This document shows positions 9,510-21,327 of a stretch of 64,000 nt of DNA, piece after piece. The notes beneath the pieces were generated by a model. It saw nothing but the letters and a program-made list of their open reading frames with translations, was not told where the DNA came from and made no database searches. How positions within the stretch are numbered: position 1 is the first letter of the stretch; the number at the start of each line of letters is the position of its first letter. Origin of the DNA: Aralia elata. Its lineage: Eukaryota; Streptophyta; Magnoliopsida; Apiales; Araliaceae. The translations under genes were made by a program, and so were the position numbers. The stretch spans positions 48,506,721 through 48,570,720 of the forward strand of contig CM068385.1 of NCBI GenBank assembly GCA_034770075.1, given 5' to 3'.

Positions 9510-11403
9510 TGATGAGTGTGTTTTATACACACAAATTGAGTACTTTTAGCCTTGATAATTTGTAAGTCTTTAGCTATTTCGTTTGGTTTTATGTGTTTTC
9601 ATCTTATTATTGTGTAATGTAGTTTTGTATTACCTTTATATGTTTTTGTATGCTTTTATGTGTTTTTACTTTGTTTTGTAGGAATTGAAATAAAGGCCCC
9701 TTGGATCGTTGTGTTTTTGACTCGAATTTGGCATTCTAGCTGTTTGGTTCTCAATTTGACCCATGATACATTCCGAATCTCTCAAAACTCAAAAAACAAA
9801 AGTTGTAGATATTTGTCTTAGCTTTTCAGAATATCCAGAATCATCCAATTTGAAGTTCGTATGAGAAAGTCATGGTCATTTTACCATCGAATTTTGCATG
9901 AATTTTACACAGCAGCTGCTTCCAGGCCATTTTGAGCCTTTCTCTGGCCATTATCTCGACCAGCTCCAGTTATGGAAGTTGTAGAGCTACTTCTTAGCTT
10001 TCCATAGCCTACTTAATCGCCTAAATCCGAGTTCGGACGCAAAAGTTATGGCCTTTTTACCTGAGCTCGCCGGGGCGGAAATTTCCTACACAAATTTCTC
10101 GCCGCGGTGAGTTCGCGCCGGGGCGACAAAACGTAGGCCAAAATCCTCGCCGGGGCGAGCTCGCCTGTAGCAGAAAGCTAAAATGTGCGGGATTTTGGTC
10201 TATTTTGGTGTGCTAAGCTAGGTTAGGTATCCAGGGACTTATATCAGCTCTTAGAGGCACGAAATAGGAGTAATAGAAGATAGAAATCAGCAACTCTAGG
10301 GCGAGAAGGCTACACAATACATCAAATTAGAGGGCCAAAGTGCTAAAATCAAGCTAAATCAAGCAAGGCCAAAGAGCTAAAGCGTCAAGGATTGCAAAAC
10401 CATGGAGGAGAAGCTAGGGTTCATCATCAATCCATCAAACATCATATGAAAATCTACAAAAGTGGTTTTATCTCTAGTTTTCCCTTCTATTTTGTAATCC
10501 AACATGATGGATAATTGAATATGATGTTATTTGTAGTTACCATGACCTAGAACTTATTTTCTAAGATTTCAATGGAACCCAATACATAGTTTGAATTGAA
10601 TGCTCTCTCTTTGATGTTGGTTAATTATTTGTGATTGGATATCATAATTTGTGCTTTATATATTAATTACCTAGCTAGTAATTACCGTGGGAACTTATAT
10701 GGAATTGAGAGAGGAAGTATAGGTTGAGACTTTGTTATGATATCATGTGAAAATTAGATATTCTTATGGGTAATTTATGAAATTAAGTGACGTGTGTTTT
10801 ATTTATTACCCTCGTGAATGGATAATTTGATTGTATTTAGGATAGACATATACCTAAATGCCACATGTATCCATTTGAGAATCCTTGCTTAATGATTTCT
10901 ATTGCGAAAGTTGGTAATTGATGGAGTAGTTAATGAGGTTTTGTGACATACACCTTTCTAATTGTTCTTGATATGAGAATCTTGCTAGTATGTAGAATAG
11001 AGATATATCTATATACCATAATGGGGAATACGTATTTGACCATCGAGAGAGGCTTAGACATACTTGTGATTTCTCGGATAACAATTCTTGTGATTTAACT
11101 AGTTGAAAAGAGAGAGTTAGGACATTCAAATGAAGTGTTGGGGGAAACTGCAATCTTAGACTTGTTATTATTTGATTTCATTATATTAAAGCTTTCCATA
11201 GTTCTTTAATTATTTGTTATCTTCATTAATGCAAAACAACAAAAACAATTATCGTTTGTTTAAGTAAGATTGAGATGATAAAAGGTTAATACTTGGAAAA
11301 GACTAGTAACAATTCCTCGTGGGATCGATACTCTACTTACTCTTTATTACTTGTTGACTGCGTATACTTGCGCGTAAATTGTCGTTATATTAATCGGACA
11401 ACA
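9510..11403 (+). repeat. Element B 3' LTR (1894 bp)
   Basis: Copy of 993-2888 from TGATGAGTGTG to CGGACAACA, with its own GC array (10066-10164). Differences from the 5' LTR are mostly substitutions (for example GATGCAATCC versus GATACATTCC). That is a normal decay pattern, unlike the indel-rich differences between the F or A2 LTR pairs. Confidence 0.92.
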
Positions 11404-12165
11404 ATAACCTTTGCTTAAGGATTAATTGCTTGGCCCGTAATTACCATGGTAACTTATATAGAATTGAGAGAGGATGTATAAGTTGAGACCTAGTTATGAA
11501 TTCATGTGAAAGTTGGATATTCTTTATGGATAATGAATGAGATTATGTGACGTGAGTCTTATGTATTATTCTTGAGGGTTCATAATTTGATTGTATTTAG
11601 GATAGACATATACCTAAATACCACATGTATCAAATTGAGAATCCGTGTTTAATGATTTCTATTGCGAAAGTTGGTAATTGATGGAGTAGTTAATGAGGTT
11701 TTGTGACATACACCTTACTAATTGTTCTTGATATGAGAATCTTGCTAGTGTGTAGAATAGAGATATATCTATACACCATAATGGGGAATACGTATTTGAC
11801 CATCGAGAGAGGCTTAGACATACTAGTGACTTCTCGGATAACAATTCTTATGTTCTAATTTACTAAACAAGAGAGAGTATGATGTTTAAATGAAAAGTTG
11901 GGGGAAATTGTAATCTTAGATCTTCTTACCTTGAATTTTATCCGTGTTTAACAAAACGTTGTTTCTAAATTGTCTTTATTTAGTTTTAATCAACAACAAA
12001 AACAAATCATATTATCATTGTTTAAATTAGATTAATTATTCATGCGATTGATATTTGATAATTGTTTAACATAATTCCTCGTGGGTTCGACACTTTACTT
12101 ATCTTATATTACTTGTGGACCACGTATACTTGCGTGTGTTTTATTGATTGCGAAATCAACCAACA
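11404..12165 (+). mobile_element. A1 3' LTR, right part
   Basis: The A-type LTR resumes with ATAACCTTTG and ends GCGAAATCAACCAACA. It carries a second copy of the block with TAGGATAGACATATACC. The next bases, CGAAC (12166-12170), should be the target duplication of A1; the partner would lie left of the window. A1 inserted into the pol frame of element C. Confidence 0.87.
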
Positions 12166-14002
12166 CGAACCATGGGATCTCAGAGGTCACTGAAAATAAC
12201 TGTTCATCAGGGAAACAATCATTTATTTCAGCCTTATCCTTACCTTCCTGCTCCAGATTGTTTAATCTGGAAAGATGATCAGCTACTAGGTTCTCTGTGC
12301 CTTTCTTGTCCTTTATTTCCAAGTCAAATTCTTGGAGCAAAAGGATCCACCTGATTAATCTTGGCTTGACATCTTTCTTCGATATCAAGTACCGAATCGC
12401 TGCATGGTCTGTGTACACCACTACTTTTGTCCCAATGAGATAGGACCGAAACTTGTCGAATGCATAGATAACAGCAAGTAGTTCCTTCTCGGTGGTGGTG
12501 TAATTCATTTGGGCGTCTGAGAGTGTTTTGTTGGCGTAGTAGACTGCATGTAGAACCTTATCTCTGCGATGTCCCAATACCACGCCCACAGCGTAATCAC
12601 TAGCATCGCACATAAGCTCAAATGGTAAAGACCAGTCTGGCGCCACTATCACAGGTGCTGTTATCAACTTCTTCCTTAACAACTCAAAGGCTGCCAAGCA
12701 ATTTTCATCGAATATGAATGGGACATCCTTTTCCAATAAACTGCACAGGGGTTTAGTGATTTTGGAGAAGTCTTTGATAAATCTGCGGTAGAACCCAGCA
12801 TGTCCCAAGAAACTCTGAACTCCCTTTACAGAAGTTAGTGGAGGCAATTTCTCGATGGTTTCTAATTTTGCTTTATCCATCTCCAAACCTTTTACTGAGA
12901 CTTTGTGACCCAATATTATTCCTTCCTGAACCATGAAATGACATTTCTCCTAATTAAGCACAAGGTTTGTTTCCACGCATCTCTATAGTACCATGACCAA
13001 ATTCTCTAGACAGTTGTCAAAGGAATTTTCGAACACTGAAAAATCATCCATAAAAACTTCCATGTTGATTTCTACCATATCAGAAAATATCGCCATCATA
13101 CACCGCTGAAATGTGGTCGGAGCATTACATAGACCGAAGGACATCCGCCTGAATGCAAAAGTTCCATATGGACAAGTAAAAGTTGTCTTCTCTTGATCCT
13201 CTGGAGCAATGGTAATTTGATTATATCCAGAATATCCATCAAGTAGACAGTAGTAGTCATGACCTGCCAATCTGTCCAAAATTTGATCTATGAATGGAAG
13301 TGGGAAGTGATCTTTTCTCGTGGCTTTGTTGAGCTTTCGGTAGTCCATGCAGACTCTCCATCCCGTGACTGTTCGAGTTGGTATCAACTCGTTGTTCTCA
13401 TTTCTTACCACAGTTATTCCCCCTTTCTTCGGCACACACTGCATAGGGCTCACCCACGGACTGTCAGAGATGGGGTAGATGATCCCGGCGTCTAGCCATT
13501 TTAGAATTTCTGCTTTCACCACCTCTTTCATGATGGGATTCAGCCTTATTTGATGCTCTATGGTAGGTTTACGGTCATCTTCCATCAGAATCTTGTGCAT
13601 GCAAATCGAGGGGCTGATTCCCTTTATGTCAGCGATGGTCCATCCAATAGCTCCTTGGAATTCTCGAAGGATTCTTATCAGCTTGCCTTCCTGTAAAGAG
13701 GTTAGTGCAGAGGAAATAATGACAGGTAAAGTATGTGACGTGCCTAGATATGCATACCTAAGGTGATTAGGCAAGGGCTTAAGCTCAAGTCTAGGAGGTA
13801 CCTCTCTAGATGGTTTCAAATGAAATGAGGATTCATTTGAGCTTTTCAAGGGCTCAATTGGTACTTTGAACTTTGCCATCCTTGGTAATGCATCTAGAGA
13901 ATGGACATACTCACAGTTCTCAGGCTCGTCCAAGTCGATGTCTCCTGTCAGTGTCATCTCAAGCAGGTCACTACGTGTGACTTTCATGACTTCCTCGGTC
14001 AC
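12166..14002 (-). pseudogene. Element C pol: reverse transcriptase and RNase H (no integrase)
   Basis: The family copies RNA to DNA and degrades the RNA strand. Visible RT blocks in order: LKWLDAGIIYPISDSPWVSP, CVPKKGG, GWRVCMDYRKLN, HFPLPFIDQ, FRRMSFGLCNAP and FMDDF (the catalytic YXDD-type box, near 13040). Stops around 12937-12982 interrupt the next segment. Then GHKVS, the FLGHAGFYRRFI connection, and RNase H with CDASDYAVG, TTTEKELLAV and TDHAAIRYL. The frame enters the A1 LTR after a PWF motif that normally precedes the integrase linker. Non-functional. Confidence 0.9.
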
Positions 14003-15067
14003 TGCACTTTCAATGATATCTACTCAGAAACAATCTTCCTCCTCGGCCGGGAATTTCATAGCTTTAAAGACATTAAAGGTGACTTCTTGATCTTGAACCC
14101 TCATTGTCAATTCTCCCTTTTGTACATCAATGAAAGTCCTCCCGGTAGCTAAAAATGGCCTCCCAAATATGATGGGAATATCCTTGTCTTCCTCGAAGTC
14201 TAGGATTATGAAGTCAGCTGGGAATATGAACTTATCAACCTTAACAAGAACATCTTCCACTATTCCTCTCGGGTAAGTGACTGAACGATCCGCTAGCTGA
14301 AGAGAGACATTTGTTGGCTTGGGTGCTGGTAATCCCAACTGAGTAAAGACGGACAATGGCATGAGATTAATGCTTGCACCAAGATCACATAAGCATTTTT
14401 TGAATGACAGGTCTCCAATGGTGCAAGGAATGGTGAAACTGCCCGGATCCTTCAACTTTGGAGGTAGCTTTCTTTGTAATACCGCACTGCATTCTTCTGT
14501 CAAAGCTACAATTTCAAAATCTTGCAATTTCTTCTTCCTTGACAGAATCCCCTTCATGAACTTGGCATAGCTTGGCATTTGTTCTAAGGCTTCTGCAAAT
14601 GGTATGTTGATTTGTAGCTTTTTGAAGACTTCAAGAAACTTGGAGAATTGTTTGTCCAATTTCTGCTTTTGCTGCCTCTGAGGGTACGGAACTGGTGGAT
14701 AATATCTGGTGGGACGGGGTTGAGTCTTTTCTGCGCTTTCTCTTGGTGTGGGCTCAGATTTCTCTATGCTATCTCCCTCTCCAAAAATTTCAGCAGAGTC
14801 AGTTTCTGGGGAAGGGCGCAGCTGCGCTGGCTCCCCTTGCAAAATGGGAGCAGCTGCGCCGGCAGGATCAACCTCTGGAGACGGGCGCAGCTGCGCTGGC
14901 TTCTTTTATGAAATGGGCGCAGCTACGCCTATTGGCAGAGTCTGCTTCCCACTTCTGAGGGTGACAGTTTGGCATTGCTCCTTTCCATTTCTCCTTAGAT
15001 TGATTTCTGTGTCGCTAGGAAGAGCCCCCTGAGGTCTATTAGATAACAAGCTGAACAATTGACTCAT
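14003..15067 (-). pseudogene. Element C gag C-terminus, Pro/Ala-rich spacer and protease
   Basis: In the same frame as gag and pol. After the gag-end motif NRPQGALPSDTE comes a spacer encoded by GC palindromes (PAQLRPSPE and GAAAP repeats, 14814-14932). Next is a basic stretch and the protease, opening PPKLKDPGSFTIPC, with active-site CDLGASINLMP, then LPAPKPTNVSLQLADRS and the flap/core to IIFGRPFLATGR. The intact protease frame is 14024-14842, with stops near 14021 and 14908. Losing the stops would not need any frame change. Confidence 0.85.
14814..14932. repeat. GCGCAGCTGCGC palindrome array within the element C coding frame
   Basis: Four units near 14815, 14848, 14883 and 14918 at 33-35 bp spacing, read in frame as repeated PAQLRP or GAAAP. 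The same palindrome is in the C LTR (17700-17862) and B2 LTR (59647-59816). A2 has no array at this position. Confidence 0.85.
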
Positions 15068-16303
15068 CTAGTTTTCCAAATTCTTGAAACCCAATGCTTG
15101 GCCTTGCTCCAACTTATCAGTTTTGGCCATGTATCTATCCAACTTTTCATTAATATCAGCAACCCTCTTATCAGTAGTTGCGGCTTGTTGCTGATTGTGG
15201 AACCCCGGAGGATTGTTAGGTTTTGGAGCTTGTGGATAATCTTGTTGGTTGCTCCATGAGAAGTTAGGATGATTCCTGTTCCCCGGATGATAATTATTCT
15301 GATATTGATTTGCTAGCCGCTGATAGTTGCTCACGAAATGCACAGATTCAGAATTGATAGCACATTGGTCAGAAGAGTGTGAACCTGCACAAAGCTCACA
15401 AATCATGGGAACTTGCTGCCCCTTTCCTTCATATAGGTTGTCAAACTTTTTGGCGATAGCAGATATTTGAGCTTGAAGTGATGTGGCTGTGTCCACATCT
15501 AAAATCCCAGCTATTTTTGGTTGACTGGATCTAGCTGTTGGCCATTGATAGTTATTTGCAGCCATAGTCTCCAAAAAGTCATAAGCTTCATCATAATTCT
15601 TGGCTATGAATGCTCCTCCCGAAGCTGCATCAATGCCTGCCCGTGTGTGGATATTCAACCCATTGTAAAATGTGCTAAGTTGCATCCATTGGGGCAAACC
15701 GTGATGTGGACACTTTCTCAATAGTTCCTTGTACCGATCCAATGTTTCATACAAGGATTCTCCATGATGTTGCTCATATGAGGAGATGTCATTTCTCAAC
15801 TTAGCAGTTTTGGCTAGTGGAAAGAATTTTGCTAAGAATTTCTGCGCCAAATCTTGCCAAGTCGTAATAGATCCCGGTGGTAGTGAGTGTAGCCAACTTT
15901 TTGCCTTATCCCTCAATGTGAATGGGAATAACCGCAATCTCACTGCATCTTCTGAAATTCCACTGAATTTGAATGTATCACAGATCTCTAGAAAGCTCAT
16001 CAAGTGCTCATTTGGATCGTCAACCGTCGTTCCCCCAAATTGGACAGAATTTTAGATCATATGGATAGTTCCTGGTTTGATTTCAAAGGAATTGGCTGTT
16101 ATGGCTGGCCTTGTGATACTTGATTGCAATTCATTGATCCTTGGCATAGCATAATCTCTCAATGCTTTTTGTGCTTCTCCCGCCATTGCTTGTGGTTGGT
16201 CTAGATTCTCTGGAGTAGTTTCAGCACACTTTCTTGACTGTTAAACCCTTTTCTCAATGTTATCCACGAAAGGCAGTAGGTCAGGATTCTTCGATCGAGT
16301 ATG
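15068..16303 (-). pseudogene. Element C gag
   Basis: The start region near 16303 aligns with MRRSQS of A2 gag, but the expected ATG reads GTG. Stops lie near 16243 and 16056; then 311 codons are open (16003-15068). That part holds the Athila gag core: FSGISEDAVRLRLFPFTLRD, AKSWLHSLP, SLYETLDRYKELLRKCPHHG, and the knuckle CELCAGSHSSDQC. A coiled-coil-like end follows (ALGFKNLEN) before a stop. Gag forms the particle and binds RNA in the family. This copy is inactive. Confidence 0.88.
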
Positions 16304-16432
16304 CACACACTACTCAAGAGTACCTATAATAATGTAAAAGAAAATAAAATAGAATTAAGACAAGAACAGATTTGTTTAACTAAAACCAATCTAATTTAAA
16401 CTGATGGTGAAAGTTATAAACGCAATTACAAT

Positions 16433-16450
16433 TCCCCGACAACGACGCCA
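16433..16450 (-). other. Primer binding site, tRNA-Asp, element C (decayed)
   Basis: Minus strand TGGCGTCGTTGTCGGGGA differs from the intact tRNA-Asp site by two transitions, both consistent with deamination. It lies seven bases from the LTR end at 16458. Confidence 0.85.
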
Positions 16451-16457
16451 AAAAACG

Positions 16458-18135
16458 TGTTGGGATATTTGTGTGTATAACAAATATGACTCATACACGC
16501 AAGTGCACGTGATCCACAAGTAATATAAAGTAAGTAAGTTATCGATCCCATGGAGAATAAAATTGCAATTACAACTATCAAACACCGATTTTATAATTAT
16601 CTTGATTTCTTTAAACAGTTGAGTACAATGACGAAATTGTCTAAAGATTACTAAAGAAACAAATAGAGCAAATTATGATTGTATAAATACAGATTTTATG
16701 GGTTTGGGATTATAATTTCACTTATTGCAAACTTAGATTTCCATGCTTCCTATCGTCGCTAATTGATTACTATGGAATGTTGGTCGAGAACACGAATGTA
16801 AAATATGACCACCTTTCGATGCACCATATTCATATCACACTAAATCCACAATTGATAGAATGAATGTGAACACCCTAGATGACTAATGCACTATATTTCT
16901 ATGTGAATTACAATTAAGAGGATTTAAGTATAAGTTCTCAATTGGCCATATATAGTGCTTCGGTATATCTCTATCCTAAGCACGAAACATAACTTCATGA
17001 GGAATGTAAAAATTATGAACATATGCTAGCATACTCAGATCTCAATTTATATTTCCTTTCTCAATTCCATATAAATTATCACGGTAATTGGTGATCAAGC
17101 AATTAAACGTTTAGTATAAATTATGCTAGACATTCATTTCATAACCAACTAGCAATAATAATGAAGCATTTCAATTTTCAGTAATGCAAAAGATTCATTA
17201 TAATCCCAAAAATTAAATTTAGTTCATGCTAATAATAAGAGAATTCATCATACACAAATGGTTCATCATTGTTTTTACAGAATAAGAAAATAAATCAAAG
17301 ACAGAAAATAATTAAAACTCCCTGCTTCAATTTTCCCGTCTCTGTAAATCCATTGATTTTCCAAGTTGTGATGATCCTCGAATTCTTGTTCCCAATCTTC
17401 AATTCAGCATCCATGTATCTCCATTCTTTAGTTCCCAAGTGATTTTGATGATCAACAACTATCTTTCATTTTTAGAAATAAAATGCAGTCTGTGATGAAT
17501 TTTTATGGAGAGGAAGCGCTCTTCAAATTGATTCTCTGCATGATTATATTCAAGCTTCCCAATTGTCTTTTTTTGACTAAATTTGATTTCCAACTGATAA
17601 AATAGCATTCCACTAATTTCTTGAAAACCTGGCATTGATTCCACACGTTTTTTATAAGTCTGCATAGCTGTTTGGAACGTGTCTGCATGGCTGGCTGGCG
17701 ACGGGCGCAGCTGCGCTGGGATCATGCTTGGAACTGGGCGCAGCTGCGAGCTGGGAGTGTCAGCAGTCGAGGTTGGGCGCAGCTGCGCCGGCCTTAAGGT
17801 CAGGCTGGGCGCAGCTGCGCTGGGCAGTGGCTGGGCTCAGGGCATTGGCGCAGCTGCGCCCTCTGTCAGGTTATCGATGCACTGTAGAAATCATGTTGTC
17901 TCCTTCGTTCTCGCGCAATGTGCTAGCAATAGTTATTCAATCAGGTCCCAAACATCATATGCAACATATATCGTGTCAAACTAACTTTAAACAATGCAAA
18001 AGCCATATAAAGTGAATTGTGAAACATTACCAAAATCAAAGAGGAAAATGCATGAAAACATACTTTGGAGCTAATGGTTAAGTAACAAATAAAGCAGAAT
18101 AATATCCAATAAGTAGGTATGAAACCTACTTATCA
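16458..18135 (-). repeat. Element C 5' LTR (1678 bp)
   Basis: Minus sense from TGATAAGTAGGTTTCATACC to ATCCCAACA. It contains five GCGCAGCTGCGC palindromes (17700-17862) and a 3' half with blocks also present in B2 (about 60400-60660). The next outer bases, TCTAC (18136-18140), should be the target duplication, its partner outside the window. Confidence 0.87.
17700..17862. repeat. GCGCAGCTGCGC palindrome array in C LTR
   Basis: Five units near 17704, 17736, 17776, 17807 and 17847, so spacing alternates roughly 32, 40, 31 and 40 bp. The core contains CAGCTG. B2 shows a similar alternation. Confidence 0.88.
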
Positions 18136-18683
18136 TCTACCTAAGTGTAAAGACACCCCAAGGGCTTACTAACTCGAGTAACAAAGGCCACAAAACTAGA
18201 CTAGTTAAGTTGCTTTTATCCATTACACTTTTTAGCGTGAATATCGATGCGTCATGAGGCTTGGATAACCAATTATTTTGTTCAATGGATATTGAAACAG
18301 TTATTTTTATTTCTATATTTTGCAAAAAAAAAATTCAACTTTTTTTCTAGTTTTTTTCCTCCTTGAAATTGCTCGAATCATTGTTTTACATCCCACAACT
18401 AAGAGTTAGTGCAAATGCGTAGTGCAAAGATACTTATGAAAGTAATTTTATTCTAGATGGTATTTCAAATTAAGATTTTGTATCTAATCAAAGGTTTATG
18501 AGTCTTAATCTTTTAATCTTACTCATGAGTTTTTGCTCCACGTACACTTATTAGAATTAATCCAACTCATAAAAAGTCAAACAAAATCCTTTACATTTTT
18601 TTTGAAATTTTAAAATCTTTTTAAATCCTAAAAAGAAAGTGAAGAAAATCTAATACAATAATACAAACTTCCCCATACCTAAA
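18136..18683 (-). other. Element J 3' noncoding region (Athila-like)
   Basis: No coding sequence. Minus-strand order and content match the 3' noncoding part of A2: 18140-18200 resembles 32875-32945 (AAGTGTA, ACACYCCAA, GGCCACAAA). It contains long A and T runs at 18320-18360 and is AT-rich to 18680. Element C inserted at its left edge. Confidence 0.5.
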
Positions 18684-19624
18684 TCATGCATTGTTCTCAA
18701 TGTATGCAATGAAAAAAAATAGAACAAAAATGTGAAAGAATTGTACCTTATATGTGGAGGTATTGTGCTGCAAAAAATGCGATGAGAAAGAAAACAAATG
18801 TATATACCTACAAATTTTATATATCCTAAAACACATGCAATGATAAAAGAGTAATACATATGGGCGGGTGAGTGTGAACTTTTCATAATTTTTCGGAGAT
18901 CTGGAAAATTGAAAATAGTCAGAATTTGCATTAGAAGAATAATTGTGAGCATGACAAACTGATCCTTTTAAAATTGGGTCAAGGAATGACAAAGGAAAGC
19001 GATATTTTCTTTTGAAAATTTTTAACTTCATAAAATCTATCCAAACTTGCCAACCATATTTGTCATCAATAGACACTAAATCATTTTGACCCACCGTAAT
19101 TTCAGAATTTTGAGGTACCTTTTGAATTGGACTGGCACATGCATTATTTGAAATGGATCCAATTTCATTATCTAAACATGGAAGATTCTTATTGTCCATC
19201 ACATTTGGTTCATTTGTTAAGTCAGATTTAGTGATTAAGGAAAATGTTTCAGATGGACCCAAGGTAAACTTAAAATCTTCAAGAAAGTGCTTAAGTTCAT
19301 GTTTAGATTGGCTCTCTTTAAAATGCTCAAAATATGGTTGACTTAATTCAACTATAGGTTCTAATCTACAGTAAGACTTTTGGGTTGTGAAGTCCAACAT
19401 CTCATTGACCTCATTCAAGTATTCAGTTTCATCCCAATTTTGACCAAAGTGATCTAGACAAAAGTTAAAAGCTTTTTTATGAATTTATTTTCATACAATT
19501 CTTGGATCTTATTCACTTCTATGGGTTGGTCAAAATAATCACTAAGTTGTTTTCTAGAAATAAGTTTATAGACTTGTTTAGCAGACTCATCAAATGTGAC
19601 GTGATCAATTATTGAATTAGGCTC
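18684..19624 (-). pseudogene. Element J reverse transcriptase remnant, very degenerate
   Basis: A 244-codon minus frame (19418-18684) aligns weakly with Athila pol. KHELKHFLEDFKFTLGPSET resembles ELKPLPNHLRYAYLG ahead of RT, and GWQVWIDFMKLKIFKRKYRF resembles GWRVCMDYRKLNKATRKDHF. A decayed counterpart of EKTTFTCPYGTFAFR follows. Upstream (19624-19419) a frameshifted segment starts NSIIDHVTFDESAKQVYKL. No catalytic DD box survives. This is the oldest layer of the left-hand nest, and D cuts it at 19625. Confidence 0.6.
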
Positions 19625-19667
19625 TGTGACGCCCCCAAATCTGGATACCTTTAAACCGTGGATATAG

Positions 19668-20379
19668 TGCTACACGGTACTATTCATTCATCCACATCTA
19701 TCTATATAATCTTAATGATACGAATGTAATTACTATATTATTACAATCATATCCATCCAATCCCAGGTTCTATTACCTTTACAAGTTCAAAACATCTTAA
19801 TAATAATAGTCATTACATAATACTACTATACTACTATAAATGCCTTCTTAATCATGCATCTTTCCCTTTCCTTTGTCCTTACCAGACCCTTCAACCCGTT
19901 CGGGCTTAGCTGAAACATTTAATTTCAAAGCAAGAATGAGCATTTAATTGCTCAACAAGTATAATAGTTGAATAACAACAAAATCAAGAATCATATCATA
20001 TATCTTCAGCAACTGAACAATAATGCTACACGATACTATTCATTTATCCACATCTATCTATATAATCTTAATGATACGAATGTAATTATTATATTATTAC
20101 AATCATATTCGTCCAATCTCAAGTTTATTACCTTTACAAGTTCAAAACATCTTAATAATAATAGTCATTACATAATACTATTATACTATTACAAATTCCT
20201 TCTTAATCATGCATCTTTCCCTTTCCTTTCTCCTTACCAGACCTTTCAACCCTCTCAGGCTTAGTTGAAACATTTAATTTCAAAGCAAGAATGAGCATTT
20301 AATTGTTCAACAAGTATAATAGTTGAATAACAACAAAATCAAGAATCATATCATATATCTTTAGCAACTGAACAATAGT
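19668..20379. repeat. 356-bp tandem duplication in LTR D
   Basis: 19668-20023 and 20024-20379 are direct copies, both starting TGCTACACG. Differences are mainly transitions. Both include the hairpin and the lysine-rich frame. In the second copy the acceptor-like CAG is CAA and one hairpin arm has a C-to-T change. Confidence 0.88.
19848..19954 (-). other. LTR D hairpin plus short GKDKGKGK frame
   Basis: Minus sense: TGAGCAATTAAATGCTCA (19954-19937) forms a perfect stem. About 25 nt on comes TTTCAG, and from 19909 the frame reads KPERVEGSGKDKGKGKMHD and stops (TAA, 19850-19848). Same order, spacing and phase as in E, F and G. It could be a 3' exon or part of a small ORF, since the upstream frame is open from an ATG here. 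Confidence 0.55.
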
Positions 20380-21327
20380 TGTGAAACATTCTGAATAAAT
20401 AGGAATAATACTTTACTTTTGTTTAAAACAATTTTTAAGACAACATACTGAGCGGTCATAAGATCTTAAACTTTTATTTTCTGTTCAAAAAAGGTTTCAC
20501 AGTAATTCAACTACAAACCGATATGCTTACGAGCCCTTCTAGGTGATCAACTTATTGTACTCTATGTTGATTAACACTCTACGGTAAACGACTATATGTG
20601 TTTGTTTAGGCGCCTCATGGCCTTGTCGGAATAACTGACTTAAACTACCCCTAATATTAAGGTTGTTCATCTCATACATGCCTCAGAATCCTAACCAAAA
20701 CACAGAACAATTCAGTTAGATAGCTCTACTTAACATCAATAATATTTTAAAGATTTAATAGTCAATCGATAAAACATTTTAATATATGTCTAGCCGGAAT
20801 CAAATGGCATCTACGTATTCCGTAAATAATTCATGAATGTCGAACTTTAAAGCTTGAACAATTTATGTCATAGTATAGCTTAAACACTTGTACAAATGCT
20901 AAAAGATTTGTATAAGTATGAAATTCACATAATCATATAAGTATTACACAAATTTGAATATCATAACGTTATAAAACATTCATAAGAACATGGTCGAATG
21001 AAGTTAGAAAACTTGTGAAAAAGTTTAAAAATACTTGCCTTAAGCGTCCGTTATAAATATACGCTAAGTCGCCCTTCAAATAACCTACACAATTAATTTC
21101 ATATTCACATACCAATTAGCCACATAATTGACGCCAAATAATGGTTTACGTTACCTTAATTCATATCCTAATATGTTTTCTTTTATTTAGAATTGAAACA
21201 TTAAACATGTTTACAAACTCTTGTTTTGACGTTATAACATTTGCACGTTCATACGCCCGACTAGCCTACACGAACGTCCAATTAATGTACGCATAGCAGC
21301 ACAACATTGTGTCCCCTGACCTTTGGG

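Larger units (their letters stand above)
993..11403 (+). mobile_element. Element B, non-autonomous Athila-like LTR retrotransposon carrying nested element H
   Basis: The order is 5' LTR 993-2888, tRNA-Asp primer site 2895-2912, one gag/protease-like ORF split by H, about 2.2 kb of noncoding DNA, polypurine tract, 3' LTR 9510-11403. No reverse transcriptase, RNase H or integrase frame is present, so it depends on a relative for mobility. Flanks ATCAC (988-992) and ATAAC (11404-11408) form a 5-bp target duplication with one change; A2 has ATAAC at the same LTR position. Without H (3229 bp plus one TSD copy) it would be about 7.2 kb. Confidence 0.9.
12166..18135 (-). mobile_element. Element C, Athila-like retrotransposon, 5' portion (integrase side cut off by A1)
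   Basis: On the minus strand: LTR 18135-16458, primer site, gag, protease, reverse transcriptase, RNase H, then an abrupt stop at 12166 where A1 sits. Integrase, any ORF2 and the 3' LTR would be beyond A1, left of the window. gag to RNase H stays in one reading frame over about 4.1 kb and is broken by several stop codons, not by net frameshifts. It decayed by point mutation. Confidence 0.88.

Noticed and set aside
18136..19624. Host gene from the 244-codon frame
   Set aside because: Weak but colinear matches to Athila pre-RT and RT motifs, and 3' noncoding similarity to A2, identify it as an old element.
20000..20300. 98-codon Asn-rich frame in LTR D
   Set aside because: AT-rich tandem duplication; low complexity and no domain.
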